A stretch of 64,000 nt of DNA from Devosia enhydra (GTDB lineage: Bacteria; Pseudomonadota; Alphaproteobacteria; Rhizobiales; Devosiaceae). The notes below the pieces were generated by a model, which saw only the letters and a program-made list of their open reading frames with translations, searched no databases and was not told where the DNA came from. Each line of letters opens with the position of its first letter. The stretch's first letter is position 1. A program made the position numbers and the translations under genes. The stretch is from contig NZ_FPKU01000001.1 of assembly GCF_900119845.1 (NCBI RefSeq), positions 1,025,528-1,089,527 of the forward strand, in the 5' to 3' direction. Of this stretch, positions 54,555-63,242 are shown in pieces.

Positions 54555-54581
54555 GCTGCGTAACCACTCCGCCACGTGGCC
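54508..54581 (-). tRNA. tRNA-Cys (anticodon GCA)
   Basis: 74 nt including encoded CCA. Acceptor GGCCACG pairs with CGTGGCC, D-arm GGCGGAGTGGTTA, anticodon loop TTGCAAA (GCA), T-arm CCGGTTCGATTCCGG. It is the integration target; its 3' part is the att core. Confidence 0.95.
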
Positions 54582-54694
54582 TCTGGAGCGGCGTTTTAGT
54601 GAATGCTGACAGGGCACGCAAGGGCCTGAACGCATGCGCCACAAAAATCACGCTCGGCTAAGCCCTTGGTACCAGTGCTTCAAGCGCGAATTGA

Positions 54695-54726
54695 AATGGT
54701 GCCGCCGGTCAGCCGGCGACACCATT
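54695..54726 (-). terminator. Hairpin after the outer membrane protein gene
   Basis: AATGGTG-x-CGCCGG-TCAG-CCGGCG-x-CACCATT folds into a 13-bp stem with one mismatch, 15 bp after the stop on the minus strand, followed by TCAATTC. It probably terminates the outer membrane protein transcript. Confidence 0.55.
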
Positions 54727-54740
54727 ATCGTAACACGAGA

Positions 54741-55430
54741 TCAGAGGCCGAAGCGCAGGGTCGCTTCGACGCTGTGCGCGCCGGCCGCATCGAGCGTCAC
54801 CGGATCATCGCCGCCGTCAACCAGCTCGACTTCGCCGCGATAGGAGTACTTGTAACGGCCACCGAGCGACACGCCGTCGGTCAGCTGGAATTCGAGACCG
54901 GCAAAGGCCTGGGCACCCCAGGTCCAGCCATTGTCATCGAGGGCATCAGGGCCAAACTCGCCGGCGGGCACGGAGAGCGCAACGTTGACGGCACCGATAC
55001 CGGCGCCAACATAGGGGCGCCAACCGCCGAGATCCACGCCATAGACCGCATTGGCGAAGAGACCGAGAGCAGAAGCATCGCCCTCCACGTCCGTCGCGCC
55101 GAGGCCGTCGATCTCCGCTTCGCTGAGGCCGGCCATGGCGTAGCTGACCTCACCCTCGAAGGCGAGGCCCATGTCGGTGAGGAAGCCTACCGACGCGCCG
55201 ATGGTGTAGCCCGAATCGGTGGTGACATCGGCTCCGACGGTGTCGCCGCCGAGCTCGAAGCTCGCACCCGAGGTGGTGCCGGCAAGCCAGCCGCCATGCA
55301 GGCCGATATACAGGTTCGAAGCGGTCGGCGGCAGGATTTCCGGTGCCGGTGCGGGCACATAGAGGTCGGCGGCGTAGGCCGAGCCGATCGATGCGGCCAG
55401 CACGGCCGAGGCGAGAAGAAGCGTCTTCAT
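54741..55430 (-). CDS. Outer membrane beta-barrel protein (Omp25/31-like)
   Basis: 229 residues with a Sec signal ending SAYAADL. Mature part has an even set of amphipathic strands (YIGLHGGWLAG, YTIGASVGFLTDMG, AFEGEVSYAMAG, WRPYVGAGIGAVNVAL, LEFQLTDGVSLGGRYKYSYR) and a final strand ending in Phe-Gly-Leu, close to the usual C-terminal aromatic. It resembles the small OmpA-like barrels common in Hyphomicrobiales. Structural or adhesion role; no OmpA peptidoglycan domain. Confidence 0.85.
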   Translation of the reverse strand: MKTLLLASAVLAASIGSAYAADLYVPAPAPEILPPTASNLYIGLHGGWLAGTTSGASFELGGDTVGADVTTDSGYTIGASVGFLTDMGLAFEGEVSYAMAGLSEAEIDGLGATDVEGDASALGLFANAVYGVDLGGWRPYVGAGIGAVNVALSVPAGEFGPDALDDNGWTWGAQAFAGLEFQLTDGVSLGGRYKYSYRGEVELVDGGDDPVTLDAAGAHSVEATLRFGL

Positions 55431-55646
55431 GGGAGCCCCCCAGTGGTTTTGCTACCAAATTCTTAACACCAGAGGGGCGCTTGAAAAGCCCGTCCGCGAT
55501 GCCGCCTGCAAATTGCCGCCGCCTGTTGCTTAACCGCCTCACCTCTGCGCGCCCGCATCAGGGCCAACTTATTTGGGCGGGCCCGTGAACGAAAATCGAA
55601 GGTCCACGTTGTTCGCAGCAGAGGCACAATACAACGGGAGCACCTG

Positions 55647-56072
55647 ATGAAAAAAGCAGCGTCCATTTTTGCAGTCGCAGCCATGGCCCTTACCAGCTTT
55701 ACGGCCAGCGCCATTCCGGCGGCGGCGCAGTCCTTCAGCTTCGGCATGGGCAGCCGTGATGGCTATGTGAACGTCCAGTCGCGCAATTTCGAGCGCCGTG
55801 GCAACAATTATTACTACAACAACCACCGTGGCTATCGCGAACGCCGTCCGGGCTATCGCTATCACAATGGCTGGTGGTTCCCGCCCGCAGCGTTCGTGTT
55901 TGGCTCGATCGTCGGCGGCGCCATCGCCAGCGGCATCGCCCGTGAAAGCCGCGGCGGTTCCTACAGCGCCCATGTGGCCTGGTGTTCGGATCGCTATCGC
56001 TCGTATCGCGCGTCCGACAACACCTTCCAGCCCTATAACGGCCCCCGTCAACAGTGCATTTCGCCCTACTGA
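55647..56072 (+). CDS. BA14K family protein
   Basis: 141 residues. Sec signal ending IPAAAQS, a Tyr/Arg/Asn-rich region ([20 protein letters not shown]), a hydrophobic stretch ([16 protein letters not shown]) and the C-terminal BA14K motif [20 protein letters not shown] followed by GPRQQC. BA14K proteins were described as immunoreactive lectin-like proteins in Brucella. GGGAG lies before the ATG. It is divergent from the outer membrane protein with 216 bp between. Confidence 0.85.
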   Translation: MKKAASIFAVAAMALTSFTASAIPAAAQSFSFGMGSRDGYVNVQSRNFERRGNNYYYNNHRGYRERRPGYRYHNGWWFPPAAFVFGSIVGGAIASGIARESRGGSYSAHVAWCSDRYRSYRASDNTFQPYNGPRQQCISPY

Positions 56073-56096
56073 TCGGCTGACCGGCTGGACTGAGAA

Positions 56097-56128
56097 GAGC
56101 GGCCTCCTTCGGGGGGCCGCTTTTTTTG
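56097..56128 (+). terminator. Intrinsic terminator of the BA14K gene
   Basis: AGCGGCCTCC-TTCG-GGGGGCCGCT followed by seven T. Stem of about ten pairs with a stable TTCG loop, 25 bp after the stop. Confidence 0.85.
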
Positions 56129-56166
56129 CTGTCCGGCCCCATATCGGCTCATGCTAGATCGGGGCC

Positions 56167-57357
56167 ATGAGCAACGCGCCCCCCTCCTCACCCGCCAAGC
56201 CTGGCCTTCCCGTCCAACCCGTAATCGCCGGCGTCCTTGCCGCCATGGTCGGCTATGCCAGCACCTTCGCGCTGGTCCTCGCCGGCCTTGCCGCCGCTGG
56301 CGCGACCCCCGCGCAGGCTGCTTCGGGATTGCTGGCCTCGACCCTTGCGGTCGCGCTGCTCAACATCGCCGTGGCGATGCAAACGCGAGTTCCGATCTCG
56401 TTCGCATGGTCGACGCCGGGCGTGGCGCTGCTGCTGAGCATCGGATCGCCGGAGGGCGGGTTTGCCGCAACCATCGGCGCGTTCATCACGGCCGGGGCGC
56501 TCGTCGTTCTCGCAGGGCTTTGGCCGCGCTTCGCGCGTCTCGTATCGGCCATACCGTCGAGCATCGCCAACGCGATGCTGGCCGGCATCCTGCTGTCGCT
56601 GTGCCTTGCGCCGCTGAGAGCCGTCGCCGAGATGCCGATGCTGGCGCTGCCCGTCATCCTTGCCTGGGCCCTGGCCCTGCGATTCGTGCGCCGCTATGCC
56701 GTGCCAGTGGCCGTGCTCGTCACGGTGCTCGTTCTCGCGACCACCACCAGCCTGCCCCCCGGCGCCTTCGACCAGGCCTGGCCGACGCCCGAATTCGTGT
56801 TTCCCGTGTTTACGCTCGACGCCACGATCCGCATCGCCCTGCCGCTCTTTGTCGTCACCATGGCCTCGCAGAACCTACCTGGGCTGGCCGTGATGCGCGC
56901 CAACGCCTATGCGGTGCGCCCGTCGCCGCTCTTCGTCCTCACCGGGCTCGCCAGCATCACAGCGGCCCCCTTCGGCGGTCATAGCGTCAATCTCGCGGCC
57001 ATCACCGCCGCGATCTGTGCCGGCCCGGAAGCCGGTCCCGATCCGGCACGGCGGTGGATCGCGCCGGTTGCTGCCGGGTTCGCCTATCTGGCTCTGGCGC
57101 TGGCGGCCGGGCTCGCGGCGGCCTTCATCGTCGCATCGCCGCCCCTGCTCATCGAATCGGTCGCCGGGCTAGCCCTGATGACCAGCCTTGCCGGGGCACT
57201 AGCGGGCGCTCTCGATGATCCGGACGCCCGCCTGCCGGCCACGGTCACTTTCGTGACGGCCGCATCCGGGATCACGGTGCTCGGCATCGGCGCGGCCTTC
57301 TGGGGCATCCTTGCGGGGCTGGTGCTGGGATGGCTGATGCGGCGGCCAAAACCGTGA
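56167..57357 (+). CDS. benE: BenE-type benzoate/H+ symporter family protein
   Basis: 396 residues, about twelve membrane helices (VIAGVLAAMVGYASTFALVL, TPGVALLLSIGS, AFGGHS-type loop seen as AAPFGGHSVNLAAITAAICA). The layout and the segment SFAWSTPGVALL match the BenE family of aromatic acid symporters. No aromatic degradation genes are nearby, so the true substrate is uncertain. Overlaps mobA at its end. Confidence 0.85.
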   Translation: MSNAPPSSPAKPGLPVQPVIAGVLAAMVGYASTFALVLAGLAAAGATPAQAASGLLASTLAVALLNIAVAMQTRVPISFAWSTPGVALLLSIGSPEGGFAATIGAFITAGALVVLAGLWPRFARLVSAIPSSIANAMLAGILLSLCLAPLRAVAEMPMLALPVILAWALALRFVRRYAVPVAVLVTVLVLATTTSLPPGAFDQAWPTPEFVFPVFTLDATIRIALPLFVVTMASQNLPGLAVMRANAYAVRPSPLFVLTGLASITAAPFGGHSVNLAAITAAICAGPEAGPDPARRWIAPVAAGFAYLALALAAGLAAAFIVASPPLLIESVAGLALMTSLAGALAGALDDPDARLPATVTFVTAASGITVLGIGAAFWGILAGLVLGWLMRRPKP

Positions 57358-58007
57358 CAATTGCCACTGTGATTCTGGCAGGGGGCAAGGGCACCCGCCT
57401 CGGCACCGTGGACAAGGCGCAGCTGCGTCTCTGGGGCGAGACCCTGCGGGACCACGTTCTCGCGCGCCTGCCAGGGGACGGCCCGATCCTCATAGCCATC
57501 GGCTCCGGCCGTTCAGACCGTCCCCTGCCCGACGGCGTGGTCGCGATAGCAGATGGCGCCGGTGATTCCGGTCCCCTCGCCGGAGTGTTGTCGGCGGCGC
57601 GTTGGCTCGCCTCACGCCGGCCCGACTGCACCCTACTCCACAGCGTGCCCGTCGATTCCCCTTTTCTGCCCCTCAACCTCGCGGCAACCCTCGAGCGCGC
57701 CCTGCCGCCTCATTGCGCGGCCATCTTTCCCCGTTGCCACGCGCAGGTGGCATGGGCGCATGGGCTGTGGCGGATCGAGGCCCTTCTCGCCGCCGGCAAA
57801 TCGCTCGAGCCGCCTCTTCCGGGGCCACGCGGGCTCGCAGCGGGCGTGAACACGGCCGTGCTCGACTGGCCGGCCGATGGCGATGAGGATCCCTTCGCCG
57901 GCATCAACACCCTTGCCGAGCTCCTGGCGGCCACGCGCAAATTTGCTCGCGCGAACAATCCACAAGAGGTGAAATCAGGGCTTGGCAAAGCCGATCAAAC
58001 CGGCTAA
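57330..58007 (+). CDS. mobA: Molybdenum cofactor guanylyltransferase MobA-like
   Basis: 225 residues. Nucleotidyltransferase start TVILAGGKGTRLGTVDKAQL is the GTP-binding loop of MobA; GPLAGVLSAARWL, SVPVDSPFLPLNL and the late NTLAEL match too. It attaches GMP to molybdopterin. Starts at 57330 inside benE; a GTG at 57354 overlapping the benE stop (GTGA) is an equally plausible start and leaves a 217-residue protein. Confidence 0.82.
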   Translation: MADAAAKTVTIATVILAGGKGTRLGTVDKAQLRLWGETLRDHVLARLPGDGPILIAIGSGRSDRPLPDGVVAIADGAGDSGPLAGVLSAARWLASRRPDCTLLHSVPVDSPFLPLNLAATLERALPPHCAAIFPRCHAQVAWAHGLWRIEALLAAGKSLEPPLPGPRGLAAGVNTAVLDWPADGDEDPFAGINTLAELLAATRKFARANNPQEVKSGLGKADQTG

Positions 58008-58037
58008 ACGGACCCTGCCTTGCAGGTCAGGGCGTGT

Positions 58038-58113
58038 TCCGCGATAGCTCAGTTGGTAGAGCGTTCGACTGTTAATCGAATGGTCGCTGGTTCGAGTCCA
58101 GCTCGCGGAGCCA
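58038..58113 (+). tRNA. tRNA-Asn (anticodon GTT)
   Basis: 76 nt including CCA. Acceptor TCCGCGA pairs with TCGCGGA; D-arm AGCTCAGTTGGTAGAGC; anticodon loop CTGTTAA (GTT); T-arm GCTGGTTCGAGTCCAGC. Confidence 0.95.
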
Positions 58114-58146
58114 TTTTTCCCAACCCAGTCAAATCTATGGGACTGA

Positions 58147-58164
58147 TGCGCACTATGGTGCGCA
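58147..58164. terminator. Short hairpin after tRNA-Asn
   Basis: TGCGCAC-TATG-GTGCGCA, a perfect 7-bp stem in the gap between tRNA-Asn and the convergent kinase gene. No T-tract on either side. Confidence 0.35.
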
Positions 58165-58226
58165 GGGGTCATGCTGGCTGCGTTCGCCCGCTGGCCTAAC
58201 AGCTTTGCGTACCAGAACCGAGGGCG

Positions 58227-59264
58227 TCAGAGCTGCAGGGTAAGTATCGCGGCCGTGCCCTGTGGCATCCGCTCATAGCGGAAGCTGCCGCCCAGTCCCG
58301 ACGCCATCGCCTTGACGATACGGCTGCCAAGCCCGGTTCCCTTGACCGCACCGTCCCCCGCATAACCGATGCCGTTATCGATGACGGCCAGCTCGCCCTG
58401 GCCTTCACCCACCGTGCGGAAGCGGACGAGGATTTCGCCGCACCTCCCGTCCGGGAAGGCGTATTTGATGGCGTTGGTCACGAGTTCGGTGACGACGACA
58501 CCGAGCGATACGGCCTTGTCGGTCGCCACCCGGGCGCCCTCGAGTTCGGTGCTGAGCTTAACCTGTCGATCGCCTTCGGCCACCGAGGTCACCAGGTGCT
58601 CGAGCAGGCCTTCGACATATTCATCGAGCGACACACCGCTGACGTCATCGGAGGCGTAGAGGCGGCGATGCACCAGCGAGACTGCGTAGATGCGGGCCTG
58701 GGTCTCTTCCAGCGCATCGCGGGCTGCCTGGTCCTGCACGGCCTTGGCCTGGAGGCTGACGAGCGAGGAAACGAGCGCCAGGCTGTTGGCCACCCGATGA
58801 TTGACTTCGCGCAACAGCATTTCGGCCCTGTCGCGAGCGGCCCGCACAGCGGCCTCGGCAGCGATGCGCTCAGCCTCGAACCGGGCCTTCTGCGCCGCCT
58901 GCTCCAGTGCTGCGATCAAAAGGACCGTGAAGTCTTCGCTGACCGTCTTAGGCACGAAGTCGACGGCGCCAGCCTTCAGCGCGGAAACTGCGATGGCCGT
59001 TTCCGCCGAGCCGGTGACATAGACGATGGGCGGCGCCCCCTCGCGCTGTCCGAGTTCGGCGATGAGGTCCAGTCCGATGCCGCCGGGCAGATAGTGGTCG
59101 AGCGCAATGATGTCGATGCCGCCCTGTTCGAGCCGGCCGAGCGCCGCTTCCGCGTGAGGGGCGTGCACCACCTCGAATCCGACGCGACCGAGCCTGCGCT
59201 GGACCAGTCGGACCAGCGCATCGTCGTCATCGACATACAGCACACGGATCGGCGCGGAGGACAT
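58227..59264 (-). CDS. Receiver domain fused to HisKA_2-type histidine kinase
   Basis: 345 residues. N-terminal receiver: acidic pocket VDDDD, phospho-acceptor in IIALDHYLPGGIG, Lys in FVPKTVS. A coiled coil (residues about 125-150) leads to the kinase: phospho-acceptor His in LLREVNHRVANSLALVSSLV, N-box VVTELVTNAIKYAF and G1 box VIDNGIGYAG. No membrane segment, so cytoplasmic. Its ATG overlaps the stop of the upstream receiver gene by one base. Third gene of cassette B. Confidence 0.88.
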   Translation of the reverse strand: MSSAPIRVLYVDDDDALVRLVQRRLGRVGFEVVHAPHAEAALGRLEQGGIDIIALDHYLPGGIGLDLIAELGQREGAPPIVYVTGSAETAIAVSALKAGAVDFVPKTVSEDFTVLLIAALEQAAQKARFEAERIAAEAAVRAARDRAEMLLREVNHRVANSLALVSSLVSLQAKAVQDQAARDALEETQARIYAVSLVHRRLYASDDVSGVSLDEYVEGLLEHLVTSVAEGDRQVKLSTELEGARVATDKAVSLGVVVTELVTNAIKYAFPDGRCGEILVRFRTVGEGQGELAVIDNGIGYAGDGAVKGTGLGSRIVKAMASGLGGSFRYERMPQGTAAILTLQL

Positions 59265-59710
59265 CAGGCGGTTTCCGGCACCTGGATCACCGAGAAGAAC
59301 AGCCCCAGCTGCCGGATGGCATTGGCGAAGCTCTCATAATTGACCGGCTTGGTGATGTAGACATTGGCGCCAAGGTCGTAGCAGCGCTGGATCTCGCGGC
59401 TGTCGTCCGTGGTGGTCAGCACCACGACCGGCGAGCGCTTGGTGTGGACATTGGACTTGATCTTGGCGAGAATGTCGACGCCCGTCATGTCGGGCAGGTT
59501 GAGGTCGAGCAGCACCAGAAGCTGGCGGCCGGCACTGACTTCTCCGCTGCCATCGGCGCCGAACAGGTAATCGAGCGCGACGGTTCCGTTCTGGAACGGG
59601 ATGATCTCGTTGTTGACGCCGGCGCGGCGGATGTTCTTCTCGATCAGGCGCGCATGGCCTTCATCATCCTCGATCATGATGATCGTTACGGGGCGGATAT
59701 CCTGACTCAT
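59264..59710 (-). CDS. Single-domain response regulator (Rcp1-like)
   Basis: 148 residues, receiver only. MIEDDEGHARLIEKNIRRAG, phospho-acceptor in LVLLDLNLPDMTGVDIL, Thr in VVVLTTTDDSREIQR and Lys in VYITKPVNYESF. It resembles Rcp1-type regulators, which partner with phytochrome-like kinases. ATGA overlap with the upstream kinase gene; second gene of cassette B. Confidence 0.88.
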   Translation of the reverse strand: MSQDIRPVTIIMIEDDEGHARLIEKNIRRAGVNNEIIPFQNGTVALDYLFGADGSGEVSAGRQLLVLLDLNLPDMTGVDILAKIKSNVHTKRSPVVVLTTTDDSREIQRCYDLGANVYITKPVNYESFANAIRQLGLFFSVIQVPETA

Positions 59711-61197
59711 TTGGCATTCCCTTCCGGGGCGATAGCGAGAGCTCTGGGCAGTATCACGGTGAAGGCGGTGCCTTTGCCGAACTCGGAGGCCACGGTAATC
59801 TCGCCGCCGAGATTGCGCACCACGGATCGGACAAAGGCGAGGCCGATACCTTCACCCGGCTGGTCTTGTGCGCCCGAGCGCCTGAACAATTCGAAAATAC
59901 GTTCGAGATCCTGTCCCGCGACGCCTCGGCCATTGTCGATGACTTCGATCGCGACGCGGTTTCCCGGCATCTGCCGTCCGCGGATGGTGATTTCGAGCGG
60001 CCGGCCCTTCTGACGGTATTTTACCGCATTGTCGAGCAGGTTTCCGAAGATCTGCTCCAGCGCAAGCCGGTCCGAGCGGATTGCGGGCACCTGAACGTCC
60101 AGAACCACCTGCCCCTCGCCCTCGGCCACCTGATGCTGCACGGCATCGGCGGCGGCCCGGAGCAGCGCATCGAGTTCGATCCGCTCGGGCCTGAGCACGC
60201 GTCGGCCTTCGCGCGAGAGCTTCAGGATGGCGTTGATCAGCCCATCCATCTTGCGGGTCGATGAGCGGATGAAACCGATGGCCTCGGGCAGATCCTCGGT
60301 CGCGGCGAGCCGGGCGGCTTCAATTTCGGGATCGTCGCCGCCGGCCCGCTCGATGACGGCACGGACGTTCTTGACGCTTTCTTCGAGCTCGCTGGTAAAG
60401 CCCATGATGTTGACCAGCGGCGCGCGCAGGTCATGGGTGACGATATAGGCGAAGCGCTGGATCTCCTCATTGGCGCGCGCGAGATCGGCGGTGCGCTCGT
60501 TCACCCGGCCCTCGAGCTCGGTATTGAGGGTGCGCACCTCATCGCGGGCCTGCGTCAACTCCCGCGTATAGCGCACGACCAGCAATGCCGCGCCACCGAC
60601 GACGAGAATGATGATCAGCCCGCCGATGATATTGACGAGCCGCTGCGCATTGGCGTTCGCGCGCTGGTCGCTCACGCCCGTCGTGAGCCTCTCGTCGGCT
60701 GCATCGATAATGGCGCCGAGGAAGAACAGGCTTTCCTCCATCAGCTGCCGCCCAACATCGTTGGCGACGAGAGCCTGCGCCTCCGCCTCACGTCCCGCGC
60801 GCCGCAGCGCGATGGTCTCTTCCATCTCGCGCTGCTTGGCGGCGATCGCGTCCTTGAGCCGCGCCATGGGTTCGGTCGCCTGCGGATAGGGGACGAGTAT
60901 GGACTCGAGCGCAGCGATCTGAGCGGGAAGCTGCGCTACTGCGGCGGTATAGGGTTCGAGATAGACGTCCTGCCCGGTGATGAGAAAGCCGCGTTGGCCA
61001 CCCTCGGCCTGGGTCAGGGAATAGCGCAGGCCGACGGCAGCTACGCGGGCCTCGCGCGCCTCGATAACTTCGTCGAAAAAGCTCTGGCTGCGCTCGCCCA
61101 GCCAGATTGTGGTCCCCACGATGGCCAGGAGCGCCACAAGCCCGCCGATCAGCAGCAGGATCGTGGAACGGATGAAGGTCCGGCTGGTTACGGGCAT
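59707..61197 (-). CDS. Membrane sensor histidine kinase with CHASE3 domain
   Basis: 496 residues. First membrane helix FIRSTILLLIGGLVALLAIV, then a periplasmic CHASE3 domain (AEGGQRGFLITGQDVYLEPY), second helix LVNIIGGLIIILVVGGAALL, a coiled coil, and the kinase: His in FAYIVTHDLRAPLVNIMGF, N-box IFGNLLDNAVKYR, G1 VIDNGRGVAG, G2 GEGIGLAFV. CHASE3 ligands are unknown. Start ATG at 61197; an upstream start would add 24 residues. First gene of cassette B. Confidence 0.9.
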   Translation of the reverse strand: MPVTSRTFIRSTILLLIGGLVALLAIVGTTIWLGERSQSFFDEVIEAREARVAAVGLRYSLTQAEGGQRGFLITGQDVYLEPYTAAVAQLPAQIAALESILVPYPQATEPMARLKDAIAAKQREMEETIALRRAGREAEAQALVANDVGRQLMEESLFFLGAIIDAADERLTTGVSDQRANANAQRLVNIIGGLIIILVVGGAALLVVRYTRELTQARDEVRTLNTELEGRVNERTADLARANEEIQRFAYIVTHDLRAPLVNIMGFTSELEESVKNVRAVIERAGGDDPEIEAARLAATEDLPEAIGFIRSSTRKMDGLINAILKLSREGRRVLRPERIELDALLRAAADAVQHQVAEGEGQVVLDVQVPAIRSDRLALEQIFGNLLDNAVKYRQKGRPLEITIRGRQMPGNRVAIEVIDNGRGVAGQDLERIFELFRRSGAQDQPGEGIGLAFVRSVVRNLGGEITVASEFGKGTAFTVILPRALAIAPEGNAK

Positions 61198-61349
61198 GAG
61201 GCGGCACCTGCTTCGGGAGACGATTGTCCGTTCGTGATCAAATCTGGCGCGAGGGCTTGAGCAGGGCACTTCGTCGCGGCATGGAACGTGCGCGCCAATC
61301 CATGCGTTGGGCGCGTGACTTCCAGCGTCGAATTCTGCATGTAGGTTCC

Positions 61350-61727
61350 ATGACCAGCGTTCTCCACGGCCGCCGCATCCTCATCGTCGAAGATGATGTC
61401 CTGCTCGCACTCGAACTCGAGGATATGTTGCAGGAGGCCGGGTGCGAAGTGGTCGGGCCGGTGGCGCAGCTCAAGACTGCGCTCGACGTTATTGACGCGA
61501 ACCCGCTTGATGCCGCGCTGATGGATCTCAATCTGCGCGGCGAGCTGTCCTACCCGGCGATTGACGCGCTGCGCCAGCGCGGCGTGCCGGTGATTGTCGC
61601 GAGCGGTTATGCCGAACTGCCCAGCGTGCGGCAGAAACTCGACGGCATGCCGCTGTTGGGCAAGCCCTATGATCTCGAGCGCATCCGCGCCACGCTCGAG
61701 GGCATGCTGGTGCCCGCCGACGCCTGA
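61350..61727 (+). CDS. Single-domain response regulator, divergent
   Basis: 125 residues. RRILIVEDDVLLALELEDML, phospho-acceptor in AALMDLNLRGELSYP, VIVASGYAEL and Lys in PLLGKPYDL. Receivers with this ASGY and GKPY pattern are common beside HWE-family kinases. The ATG at 61350 is chosen; an upstream in-frame ATG at 61224 would add 42 residues without receiver homology. It lies between the two kinase cassettes on the opposite strand. Confidence 0.85.
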   Translation: MTSVLHGRRILIVEDDVLLALELEDMLQEAGCEVVGPVAQLKTALDVIDANPLDAALMDLNLRGELSYPAIDALRQRGVPVIVASGYAELPSVRQKLDGMPLLGKPYDLERIRATLEGMLVPADA

Positions 61728-61776
61728 ACGGACCATCGAGCGGGCTGAAATCGTCCCTGTGCCGTTGCGCATCGCG

Positions 61777-62796
61777 TCAGTCTGCCGGAAAACGCAAATG
61801 ACATGAGAAGCCCTCGGGCGCGAAGCTGATCGTGGCCTCGCCATCGAGGTCGTGGGCGAGGCTCCGCTCGAGCAGCGTCGTGCCAAAGCCGGCACGCTTG
61901 GGCGCCTCGACCGCCGGCCCCCCCTGCTCTTGCCAGTGGATATGCACGAGGCGGCGATCGCCATCCTCCTCGATAGTCCAGCGCGCCGTAACCGATCCCG
62001 TCTCGACCGACAGGGCGCCATGCCGAACGGCATTGGTGGCCAGTTCATGCAGCACGAGACTGAGAGTCAGCGCCGCCTTGGGCGAAAGCGCAACATGGGG
62101 TCCGCCGATCTCGAAAGCCCGATCCTCGCGGCGAAACGGACGAAGCGTGCGCTCCATCACCTGGGCGAGGTCGGTCTCGCTCCAGTTGGCCTCGAAAACC
62201 AGCGCATGCGCATCCGACAGCGCCCTGAGGCGGCTGATCAGGATGGTTTCGTAATCCTCGACGCTGTGCGCGCTCTTGGCGGTCCGGCGCGCGATCGACA
62301 TCACGGTGGCCAGCGTGTTCTTCACCCGATGGCTGAGCTCTGCCACCAGCATCTGCAGCCGTTCTTCGGTACGGCGGCGTTCGATGCGCTCGCGATATTC
62401 GGCCACGGCCCGCTCTACCGCAGCGGGAAGGCGAATGAGCTTTTGCTTGAGCACATAATCGGTCGCGCCGCTGGTAAAGGAGGCAATCGCCGTCTCCTCC
62501 CCCAGAACCCCCGAAACGAAAATGAAGGGGGTCTCGCGCAGGCGTTCGCGCGCAAAACGCAGCGCCGAAAGCCCGTCGAAACCCGGTAGCGAATAGTCGC
62601 AGAGGATGGCGTCGTATCCGCCACGCTGAAGCGCCGCCAGATAGTCCTCGCGTCCCACGACGCGATCGACTTCCGGTATCGGCGCCAGCTTGGCGAGATA
62701 CTCGCAGATCAGCTCGGCATCGAATGCGCTGTCTTCGAGCAGCAGCAGACGAAGCGGCTTGGGCGTCGGCGAAGGGGCCGACATCGAGGCGGTCAT
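61777..62796 (-). CDS. Receiver domain fused to HWE-family histidine kinase
   Basis: 339 residues. N-terminal receiver: LLLLEDSAFDAELICEYL, phospho-acceptor in AILCDYSLPGFDGLSAL, Lys in TDYVLKQKLI. A coiled coil precedes the kinase: His in VAELSHRVKNTLATVMSIAR, N-box LHELATNAVRHGALS with the family His, and HIHWQEQGGP carrying the Trp-x-Glu that defines HWE kinases. Third gene of cassette A, 2 bp after the receiver gene. It may feed the general stress response, where HWE kinases often act. Confidence 0.9.
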   Translation of the reverse strand: MTASMSAPSPTPKPLRLLLLEDSAFDAELICEYLAKLAPIPEVDRVVGREDYLAALQRGGYDAILCDYSLPGFDGLSALRFARERLRETPFIFVSGVLGEETAIASFTSGATDYVLKQKLIRLPAAVERAVAEYRERIERRRTEERLQMLVAELSHRVKNTLATVMSIARRTAKSAHSVEDYETILISRLRALSDAHALVFEANWSETDLAQVMERTLRPFRREDRAFEIGGPHVALSPKAALTLSLVLHELATNAVRHGALSVETGSVTARWTIEEDGDRRLVHIHWQEQGGPAVEAPKRAGFGTTLLERSLAHDLDGEATISFAPEGFSCHLRFPAD

Positions 62797-62798
62797 GA

Positions 62799-63242
62799 TC
62801 AGCGCAATCTCGGGGGCGGTTCGTTAAGGATGGCCCAGAACACCCCAAGATCCTGGATTGCCTCGAAAAATTCCCGGAATTCGACAGGCTTGACCACGAA
62901 GGCGTTGACGCCCAGCTCATAGCTGCGCACGAGGTCGCGTTCCTCGCGCGAGGAGGTTAGCATCACGATGGGGATGTGGCGCAGGGCCGGATCCCCCTTG
63001 ACCTTCTCCAGCACCTCCAGCCCATCGATCTTGGGCAGCTTGAGGTCGAGCAGCACGACTGCCGGACTGCTGTCGGGCCGACCGGCATGTTCACCCTGTC
63101 CATAGAGGTAGTTGAGCGCGTCCTCGCCGTCGCGGACGGTGACGATCTCATTGGCCAGCTGGCACTTTTCCAGCGCCGCCAGCGTCAGCTCCAGGTCGCG
63201 CGGATTGTCCTCGACGAGAAGGATGGGCCGCAGATCAGACAT
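62799..63242 (-). CDS. Single-domain response regulator (Rcp1-like)
   Basis: 147 residues. ILLVEDNPRDLELTLAALEK, phospho-acceptor in VVLLDLKLPKIDGLEVLEKV, VMLTSSREERDLVRSYELG and Lys in AFVVKPVEFREF. This is a standard Rcp1-type regulator. Its ATG overlaps the end of the upstream kinase gene by 8 bp. Second gene of cassette A. Confidence 0.9.
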   Translation of the reverse strand: MSDLRPILLVEDNPRDLELTLAALEKCQLANEIVTVRDGEDALNYLYGQGEHAGRPDSSPAVVLLDLKLPKIDGLEVLEKVKGDPALRHIPIVMLTSSREERDLVRSYELGVNAFVVKPVEFREFFEAIQDLGVFWAILNEPPPRLR

